Shown here piece by piece: positions 12,735-18,318 of a stretch of DNA of 18,318 nucleotides. The translations under genes and the position numbers were made by a program. The notes under the pieces were generated by a model, which ran no database searches, was not told where the DNA came from, and saw only the letters and a program-made list of their open reading frames with translations. How positions within the stretch are numbered: position 1 is the first letter of the stretch; each line of letters opens with the position of its first letter. The DNA comes from Sphaerochaetaceae bacterium (GTDB lineage: Bacteria; Spirochaetota; Spirochaetia; Sphaerochaetales; Sphaerochaetaceae). Where the stretch lies: assembly GCA_016302165.1 (NCBI GenBank), contig JAEDOD010000028.1, positions 1-18,318 on the forward strand, read 5' to 3'.

Positions 12735-15700
12735 TTGACAGGAAAGACTGGTTTTGTACTTGCGAATGTACATCAGGGAAGTGGAATAAGAGCTTGGGAC
12801 AGCATCAACAGTGAAGCTTTGCCCATGGGAAATGGTGCGCTTTTTGTACTTCCTGGAGGCCGGCTAGGATATAGAAAGGCTGACGAATACCTGAGAAATT
12901 CAATTTACCGATTCGTCAGAAGCGACAATCTTGACGGTGCAGTGGTCTGGGGCAGCACCCTGGTAGGGGAAGCTACCTGGAAGGAGGCTGAAAACTTTAT
13001 CCAGAACCTGTCCTCCTCCATGCCTGTGGTATCCATGGGAATAAATGTCAGAGGAGTGCCTTCCGTCAACTTCGATGCATATTCAGGCACATACAGGATC
13101 GTCGACCATATGATCAAGCGCCATGGAGCAAGACGCATAGCCTTTCTCAGAGGTCCGGAGAAGCATGAATCTGCAGAAGATAGATACATGGCCTACGTGG
13201 ATGCCCTGAAGGACAACTCAATTCCCTACGATCCCCGTCTGGTCTCTTCTCCCATGGCCTGGGGTGAAGGTGAGAACGCCATAAAGGAGATTGTGGAGAA
13301 GAACGGCATGGTCCCCAAGCGTGACTTTACAGCCCTGGTGACTCCTTCAGACCTTATGAACAGTTCAGCCAGCCGCTATCTGGAGGATAAGGGCTACCTG
13401 ATTCCTGACGATGTGGCTACAGCAGGCTTCAATGACAGCAACGAAGCCTATATCACCAGTGTGGAATCCACTACAGTAAGAATGCCGCTGAAGGAGATGA
13501 TAGACTCCTCCTTCGCCTTGATCTGTGAAATGGAGAAGGATAGGGAAGGGGTATTCTCCAATCTATCCCTGCCTTCCCTTCCTGTCTACAGAAGATCCTG
13601 CGGCTGCCTGGATCCATTCGGCTCCCCTGAATATGCCAAGAAGACCATCCATACCTGGAAGGATTACGAAAGCTGGATCCAGAAGAGGCTTCCTGACGCG
13701 GAGGCCTCCAGAGCCATGATCTACATACTTCATGATATATTCGAGAAGAATCTTAAGGTCTCCCGGGAAAACAGGCGCCACTATGAGGAGCTATGCTGGA
13801 GATACCTTAAGCATGGCGGCACCATGAAGCTTTTCTTCTCCATAGTGAAATGGGCAAGGATCCTTCTTGGAGAAAGAAACCCGGATATGGATGAAATGGA
13901 ACTTCTTCGTGACATTGTCATGGAACAGTGCATGAGGGTCAATGCCACAGAAAACCTTGTGGAGGCAGCCAGAAACAAGGCCTTCAATGACCTTGGGGCT
14001 GATCTTCTGAAGGTGCTTTCCTACAGAGAGATGGGAGAGGCCCTTTCCAGAAATCTTCCTGCCATAGGAATCAGGAAGGCCTTTGTGTTCATCCAGTCAG
14101 GAGATGGAGAGTCCAGACTGGTGACAGGATTCTCAGAAGGCAGGATCCTGGATGAAGGGGAAAGCTTTGCCGATACAAGAATCTATCCTGAGACCATGGA
14201 GAGGGAGTTTGAGGAAGGAGTATTCATCATTCTACCTCTCTATTACGATTCCAGCGTTGAAGGCTACCTGGTAATGCAGAACGAAGGATGTCCTGCAAAG
14301 ATGGTAGAGAATATCAGAAACAGTGCCTCTGCCACTCTACAGACCATCAATCTCTATGAAATAGCTAAAGACAGGAGCAGAAAGGCAGAGGAGGCGGAGA
14401 AGAAGTCATCCCAGTTCTATGCAACCCTTGCAGAGGATCTGAAGGAGCCTTTGGATGCCATAAAGGCCATGGCAGACTGCGGTGACCTGGACGAGGAGAT
14501 CCTTCTTGCCCTTTCCACCAAGGCGGAGCACATTCTTCAGCTTTCCCTTTCAGATAAGGGTGAACTGGAGATGGATCCCTGCATAGTGCCGGGAAGCCTT
14601 CTGAGAAAGGAAATTGAGGATAGGGGAATAAATGTTACTTCTCCTTCCATGCTTCCATCCCTATTTCTGGATATCGGAAAGGTCTCTGAAGTCCTGGATT
14701 TCCTTTCTGCCAGGGCCAGAAGCGCAGGAGATACCCTTTCCATGGAGATAATGGTGGAAAGCGACCATCTGGTCATCAGGACGAGCGGAAATGTATTTGA
14801 CGTGTCCTCCCTTTCTGGTAAGGATCCCTCTGTACTTCTCAGCGAGAAGATCATGGTTATGCATGGAGGAACATTCCGCTTCGGAAGAAAAATGCTGGAC
14901 ATAATCTTCCCATTCCCATCCATTTCTGAAACCACATCAAAGGTCGGAGGTGACAAGGGAGTATTATTCATCTCTTCCAAGGAAGGAGAGATTCCTGAGG
15001 GACTGGGACTGGGAAAGATTACAAGCATGGCCTATGAGGATGTGGTTCAGAGAATCGGTGAAATCCATGAATACTCCTCCATTGCATGGAACATCAATGA
15101 TGGAGGAAAGGCCTCCAATGTGGCCATGACAGTGCTGAAGAACCATCGTGACACCAGGTCCATGCCTTTCCTCTGCTATGGATATTCCGGAAGCAGCATC
15201 ACCCTCAATACAGCTGTGGAGGGAGCTCTCCTTAGCTCGGAGAAGGCCACCTTCTACTCCTTCGGAGCCTTCCCCAAGGCTCTGGAGAAACTGAAGGACT
15301 TCGGCAATGTGCAGACAGTCTCCTCTCCTTCAGACATCAAGGAAGGAAGCAGGGCTGCCCTCTTCATAATACAGGAGGCGGATCCAGGCCTGATCGAAGG
15401 AATCAGGAAGAGAAGGGCCTTTGCCAAGACTCCAGTCCTGATTGTGAAGGAGAAGCTGACCAGGGAGGAGGCCGACGGAGTCAGCCAGTTCCCTGAGGTA
15501 CTGATGGTAAATACTTCGATTACGGAAAGCGAAGATTTCCTCAATAGACTGGTGTCCCTGGTGGGAGGGGACGAGCTTCTTCCTCCTATGACCTCGATTC
15601 TGGTGAAGAGGGCCATCGCATACCTTAATGAATTTGCAACCCGTTCCATTTCCCGCTGGCAGATTGCCGCCTGCGTCAACATCAGCGAGGATTACCTTAC

Positions 15701-15914
15701 AAGAATCTTCCGTAAGGAGGTGGGCCTCTCCCCTTGGGACTATCTCAACAGATTCAGGATCCAGATAGCCTCCAAGCTCCTATTGGAGACAGGAGCTTCA
15801 ATCAGCGAGATTGCGTCCATGACAGGGTTCCAGGACCAGGCCTATTTCTGTAGGGTCTTCAGGAAGGTGAAGGGCTTCCCGCCTGGAAATATCAGAAGCA
15901 GAAGCCAAGGCTAA
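12735..15914 (+). CDS. Large one-component regulator: sugar-binding-like sensor, GAF-like, degenerate kinase/receiver, AraC-type HTH
   Basis: A 1059-residue cytoplasmic protein without signal peptide. Residues 3-290 resemble LacI/periplasmic-binding sensors (FVLPGGRL, LDGAVVWGS, DHMIKRHGARRIAFLRGPEK, PDDVATAGFND), ending in SCGC, but lack the LacI helix-turn-helix. Residues 430-545 look GAF-like. Residues 556-576 (FYATLAEDLKEPLDAI) match the kinase dimerisation motif of hybrid sensors, but Glu567 replaces the phosphorylated His. The ATPase-like region after it lacks clear N and G boxes, and 870-945 resembles a receiver without a clear phospho-Asp. Residues 956-1052 are an AraC-type DNA-binding domain (WQIAACVNISEDYLTRIF, then ISEIASMTGFQDQAYFCRVF). 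So a sugar probably signals directly through dead two-component parts. TTG 12735 is the start, with GGAGG 8 nt upstream. Divergent uxaC is the likely target. Confidence 0.82.
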   Translation: MTGKTGFVLANVHQGSGIRAWDSINSEALPMGNGALFVLPGGRLGYRKADEYLRNSIYRFVRSDNLDGAVVWGSTLVGEATWKEAENFIQNLSSSMPVVSMGINVRGVPSVNFDAYSGTYRIVDHMIKRHGARRIAFLRGPEKHESAEDRYMAYVDALKDNSIPYDPRLVSSPMAWGEGENAIKEIVEKNGMVPKRDFTALVTPSDLMNSSASRYLEDKGYLIPDDVATAGFNDSNEAYITSVESTTVRMPLKEMIDSSFALICEMEKDREGVFSNLSLPSLPVYRRSCGCLDPFGSPEYAKKTIHTWKDYESWIQKRLPDAEASRAMIYILHDIFEKNLKVSRENRRHYEELCWRYLKHGGTMKLFFSIVKWARILLGERNPDMDEMELLRDIVMEQCMRVNATENLVEAARNKAFNDLGADLLKVLSYREMGEALSRNLPAIGIRKAFVFIQSGDGESRLVTGFSEGRILDEGESFADTRIYPETMEREFEEGVFIILPLYYDSSVEGYLVMQNEGCPAKMVENIRNSASATLQTINLYEIAKDRSRKAEEAEKKSSQFYATLAEDLKEPLDAIKAMADCGDLDEEILLALSTKAEHILQLSLSDKGELEMDPCIVPGSLLRKEIEDRGINVTSPSMLPSLFLDIGKVSEVLDFLSARARSAGDTLSMEIMVESDHLVIRTSGNVFDVSSLSGKDPSVLLSEKIMVMHGGTFRFGRKMLDIIFPFPSISETTSKVGGDKGVLFISSKEGEIPEGLGLGKITSMAYEDVVQRIGEIHEYSSIAWNINDGGKASNVAMTVLKNHRDTRSMPFLCYGYSGSSITLNTAVEGALLSSEKATFYSFGAFPKALEKLKDFGNVQTVSSPSDIKEGSRAALFIIQEADPGLIEGIRKRRAFAKTPVLIVKEKLTREEADGVSQFPEVLMVNTSITESEDFLNRLVSLVGGDELLPPMTSILVKRAIAYLNEFATRSISRWQIAACVNISEDYLTRIFRKEVGLSPWDYLNRFRIQIASKLLLETGASISEIASMTGFQDQAYFCRVFRKVKGFPPGNIRSRSQG

Positions 15915-15986
15915 TTGCAACAAAGGAGGTGGAGAGACTTAAGTTTTTCCACCTTTTTCCGTAAATTAACCCTTATTTGCAACAAT
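15915..15986. promoter_or_regulatory. Two operator-like elements upstream of the nucleotidase
   Basis: TTGCAACAAA (15915-15924) and ATTTGCAACAAT (15975-15986) are reverse-complement matches to the TTTGTTGCAAAT elements in the ade/permease region. They start 60 bp apart (about six helical turns) and lie about 70-140 bp before the nucleotidase -35. The first overlaps the foot of the regulator's terminator. Confidence 0.4.
15922..15958 (+). terminator. Intrinsic terminator of the large regulator gene
   Basis: A long hairpin: AGGTGGA (15927-15933) pairs with TCCACCT (15948-15954) and extends on both sides through A-T and G-U pairs around a TTAA loop; TTTTT at 15954-15958 follows. Confidence 0.75.
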
Positions 15987-16053
15987 TTTACGTCATCTCT
16001 TTGATGAAAAGAAAAAAATAGCACAAATGTAACTCCTTCTTTCTCCTGTGCAA

Positions 16054-16082
16054 TTGCCTTGTGCCCATAACTAATCTATAAT
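16054..16082 (+). promoter_or_regulatory. Promoter of the 5'-nucleotidase gene
   Basis: TTGCCT (16054-16059) and a perfect TATAAT (16077-16082) are 17 bp apart. The leader would be about 50 nt and contains a small hairpin (ACCGA 16102-16106 with TCGGT 16115-16119) before GGAGG at 16132-16136. Confidence 0.75.
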
Positions 16083-16140
16083 CAAAATTGCCTATAGGGG
16101 CACCGAGTTTTATTTCGGTAAAAATTATTTCGGAGGAAAT

Positions 16141-17796
16141 ATGAATAGATTCAAGAGATTTGCACTGGTCATGGCCATTGCCCTCATTGGCGTCACAATG
16201 CTCTTTGCACAGGGTGCAGCTGAAGCACTGGAAGCACAGAAGGATATCGTTGTCCTCTATACTAACGACGTACATTGCGCCATCGATAGCAATATCGGTT
16301 ACGCAGGTCTTGCCAAATACAAGGCTGAAATGGAGAAGGACAACTTCGTGGTACTTGTAGATGCAGGAGATGCAATCCAGGGTGACACAATCGGAACCGT
16401 CAGCAAGGGTGAGTATCTTGTAGACATCATGAACGAAGTCGGATATGACTTCTGTGTCCTTGGCAACCATGAGTTCGACTATGGAACAGATGTCCTTGCC
16501 TCCCTTCTCAAGAAGGCAGATGCCCAGTATCTCAATGCAACCATCGAGTATACAGGAAACGGAAACAATCTTCTTAAGGACACAGTTCCTTATGTAATCG
16601 AAAGATTTGGCTTCCTTGACGTTGCTTTCATCGGTGTCTCCACTCCAGAGTCCATCACAAAGTCTACTCCGAGATATTTCATGGAAGACGGCCAGTTCGT
16701 CTATGACTTTGCTGCAGGCGAAGACCTTTATGCTGCAGTCCAGGGCTATGTGGATGAAGTCAGGGAAAAGGGCGCAGATGTCGTAGTCGTCATCTCCCAC
16801 CTTGGAGTTGAGGAAGGCAGCGAGCCAAATAGGGCTACAGACCTTATTGCAAACACAACAGGTATCGATGCCCTCATCGACGGCCACTCCCACACAACAG
16901 AGCCATCCATGCTTGTTGCAGACAAGAGCGGAAGAAAGGTCCTCTACACACAGACAGGAACAAAGCTTAACAATATCGGAAAGCTTACAATCTCCAAGGA
17001 TGGAAGCGTCAAGGCTGAGCTGGTTGCTGAAGCAGAGAAGGATGAGGCTGTAACAGCATTCATCGAAGACATCAAGGCTCAGTATGAATCACTGGTGAAC
17101 ACAGTTGTGGCCCACACAGAGGTAGAGCTTTCCATCACAGACGAAAATGGTGTCAGAGCTGTCAGAAACAGGGAGACAGCAATCGGTGACCTTTGCGCAG
17201 ACGCATACAGGGCAGTTGCTGATACAGATATCGCTTTCGTCAACGGCGGCGGTATCCGTGCAACAATCAAGAAGGGTGACATCACAACAGCAAACATGAT
17301 CAGCGTCCATCCATATGGAAACGCGCTCTGCTCATGCTATGCAACAGGTGCTGAGATCCTGGATGCCCTTGAGCACAGCGTAGTGAACACAGCTGCAACA
17401 GCAGCAAGTGACGGCAAGGCTGTTGGAGAGAGCGGCGGCTTCCTCCAGGTTTCCGGCATCAAGTTCACCATCGACACATCAATCCCATCTTCTGTAAAGA
17501 AGGACGACAAGGGCCTCTTCGTTGCAGTTGAAGGCGAGAGAAGAGTCAAGGACGTATTCGTTGAAGAGAACGGTGAATGGGTTCCAATCGATCCTGAGAA
17601 GACATACACAGTGGCTTGCCACAACTATCTGCTCCAGGATATGGGTGACGGATACACAATGTTCACAGATAACGTCTACATCCTGGACAAGGTCCTTATC
17701 GACAACCAGGTCATCATCAACTACATCTGCGACTTCCTGGGCGGCAACGTTGGCACAGAGTATGCAGAGCCACAGGGAAGAATCACAGTCATCTGA
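16141..17796 (+). CDS. Exported 5'-nucleotidase / 2',3'-cyclic phosphodiesterase (UshA family)
   Basis: A 551-residue metallophosphoesterase. A signal peptide (about residues 1-27: basic MNRFKR, hydrophobic core, FAQGAAEA) lacks a lipobox Cys, so the protein is probably periplasmic and soluble. The catalytic domain shows the two-metal site in order: YTNDVHC (Asp43, His45), DAGDAIQG (Asp77), GNHEFDYG (Asn109, His110), VISHLG (His220) and DGHSHT (His249, His251). The C-terminal nucleotide-binding domain has VNGGGIRA, HPYGNALCS and MGDGYTMF, completing the UshA/5'-nucleotidase plan at normal length. It would release nucleosides and phosphate from external nucleotides, feeding the purine permease and adenine deaminase. 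Substrate choice (AMP, UDP-sugars, cyclic nucleotides) cannot be fixed from sequence. ATG 16141 has GGAGG 4 nt upstream, a rather short spacing. Confidence 0.93.
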   Translation: MNRFKRFALVMAIALIGVTMLFAQGAAEALEAQKDIVVLYTNDVHCAIDSNIGYAGLAKYKAEMEKDNFVVLVDAGDAIQGDTIGTVSKGEYLVDIMNEVGYDFCVLGNHEFDYGTDVLASLLKKADAQYLNATIEYTGNGNNLLKDTVPYVIERFGFLDVAFIGVSTPESITKSTPRYFMEDGQFVYDFAAGEDLYAAVQGYVDEVREKGADVVVVISHLGVEEGSEPNRATDLIANTTGIDALIDGHSHTTEPSMLVADKSGRKVLYTQTGTKLNNIGKLTISKDGSVKAELVAEAEKDEAVTAFIEDIKAQYESLVNTVVAHTEVELSITDENGVRAVRNRETAIGDLCADAYRAVADTDIAFVNGGGIRATIKKGDITTANMISVHPYGNALCSCYATGAEILDALEHSVVNTAATAASDGKAVGESGGFLQVSGIKFTIDTSIPSSVKKDDKGLFVAVEGERRVKDVFVEENGEWVPIDPEKTYTVACHNYLLQDMGDGYTMFTDNVYILDKVLIDNQVIINYICDFLGGNVGTEYAEPQGRITVI

Positions 17797-17813
17797 TCTT
17801 TCCTTATACAGTC

Positions 17814-17839
17814 AGGGCAGCGCAGGCTGCCCTTTTCTT
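17814..17839 (+). terminator. Intrinsic terminator of the 5'-nucleotidase gene
   Basis: A perfect 8-bp stem (17814-17821 AGGGCAGC with 17826-17833 GCTGCCCT, loop 4) followed by TTTTCTT. Confidence 0.9.
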
Positions 17840-17869
17840 ATCTAGGGAAAAAGGGGTTATATTACAAAT

Positions 17870-18244
17870 ATGAATGGAATCCAATATGAATCCTTTGGCG
17901 TCTATCTTGTGCTTTTGGACGAGGAATATGTATTCCTTCCCTCATCCCACCTTCCCTTCTCCCTTGGAAAAAAGGGAGAGAATCCCCAGAAGTGCGCATT
18001 TAGGATGAAGAGGGAGCTCACTGGGGACGGGGAGGGAAGACTGGTGTCCCTTCCCTATGTAGGAAGAATGGATAAAGACCTTTTCCCTTCTTCCATCACC
18101 TCCCTTTGGGCTCCAGGAATAAAGACCATTCCTGTATATGGCTTCAAGATGGAGGGGGAAAGGAAGGAAAGGGATTGGATTCAGCTAGACCAGGCCAGAA
18201 AAATGGTGGAAAAAGCAGAAAAGGACGTTCTATTTTTCATATAA
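17870..18244 (+). CDS. Hypothetical protein (124 aa), faintly NUDIX-like
   Basis: A small protein without signal peptide or membrane segment. It starts ESFGVYLVLLDEEYVFLPSS, has LPFSLGKKGENPQKCAFRMK in the middle, and ends WIQLDQARKMVEKAEKDVLF. The start strand and the end W.QLDQA..MVEKAE recall the framework of NUDIX hydrolases, where a WIPLDEAL-like segment closes the fold, but the essential Nudix box (GX5EX7REUXEEXGU) is absent, so no catalytic role can be claimed. ATG 17870 has no ribosome site at normal distance (AGGGG is 13 nt away); TATATT at 17859-17864 could be a -10 for a leaderless message. Codon use and composition resemble its neighbours, so I think it is a real gene. Confidence 0.55.
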   Translation: MNGIQYESFGVYLVLLDEEYVFLPSSHLPFSLGKKGENPQKCAFRMKRELTGDGEGRLVSLPYVGRMDKDLFPSSITSLWAPGIKTIPVYGFKMEGERKERDWIQLDQARKMVEKAEKDVLFFI

Positions 18245-18272
18245 TGAAAATAATGGGATTTTGCGTTTTTCC

Positions 18273-18301
18273 TTTACTTTAACCATATCAGCTATTAGAA
18301 T
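18273..18301 (+). promoter_or_regulatory. Promoter leading out of the window
   Basis: TTTACT (18273-18278) and TAGAAT (18296-18301), 17 bp apart, face the right edge in an AT-rich stretch. The gene it would serve is beyond the window. Confidence 0.45.
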
Positions 18302-18318
18302 TGTAAAAGCTATGTATA

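Noticed and set aside
15988..16893. 301-codon open frame on the minus strand
   Set aside because: It is antisense to the nucleotidase and its promoter region, is Cys-rich and has no recognisable motif; the plus-strand gene has all metal-site motifs.

Overview
This window looks like part of a bacterial chromosome from a gut- or rumen-type anaerobe, most likely a spirochaete near Sphaerochaeta/Treponema. The assignment is an inference. It rests on the nucleotidase leader ending in FAQGAAE, a style common in Sphaerochaeta exported proteins, on a membrane protein of the Treponema TP0381 family, on heavy AGA/AGG arginine usage and on the sugar-acid gene set. No rRNA, tRNA, CRISPR array, complete insertion sequence or origin was seen.

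Layout. 1-406: two tandem copies of the C-terminal tail of an Rpn-type (PD-(D/E)XK) nuclease/transposase; 145 bp are identical and the second copy stands alone with its own start. 495-2595: an XRE regulator with a desulfoferrodoxin-like tail, ribosomal protein bS21 (rpsU) with terminator, a frameshifted TetR relic overlapping the next start by ATGA, and a DUF1848 iron-sulfur type protein. 2595-6546: a uronate/pectin block with KDPG aldolase fused to a VOC domain (minus), divergent KDG kinase, a rhamnogalacturonan-acetylesterase-like SGNH hydrolase and a coupled membrane-anchored propeller-like protein. 6550-9992: adenine deaminase (minus) divergent from an AzgA/PbuG-type purine permease. 10017-12556 (minus): a membrane-protein remnant, a TP0381-family membrane protein and uronate isomerase UxaC. 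12735-15914: a 1059-residue regulator with a sugar-binding-protein-like sensor, GAF-like region, degenerate histidine kinase and receiver regions and an AraC-type DNA-binding end. 16141-17796: an exported 5'-nucleotidase. 17870-18244: a small unknown protein, followed by a promoter leading out of the window.

How they fit together. UxaC isomerises galacturonate/glucuronate to tagaturonate/fructuronate; the following reductases and dehydratases are not here; KdgK phosphorylates 2-keto-3-deoxygluconate to KDPG and Eda splits it to pyruvate and glyceraldehyde-3-phosphate. The esterase would deacetylate pectin fragments inside the cell, and the large regulator, divergent from uxaC, is a plausible sensor of a pectin sugar. 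A second theme is purine salvage: the exported nucleotidase frees nucleosides, the permease imports bases and the deaminase converts adenine to hypoxanthine. A repeated element resembling TTTGTTGCAAAT lies upstream of both the permease/deaminase pair and the nucleotidase, suggesting a shared purine operator.

Most transcription units end in clear intrinsic terminators, and several have good sigma-70-like promoters. The most interesting points are the free-standing Rpn tail (a possible orphan antitoxin), the dead-kinase one-component regulator, the repeated operator-like element and the coupled esterase/propeller pair.
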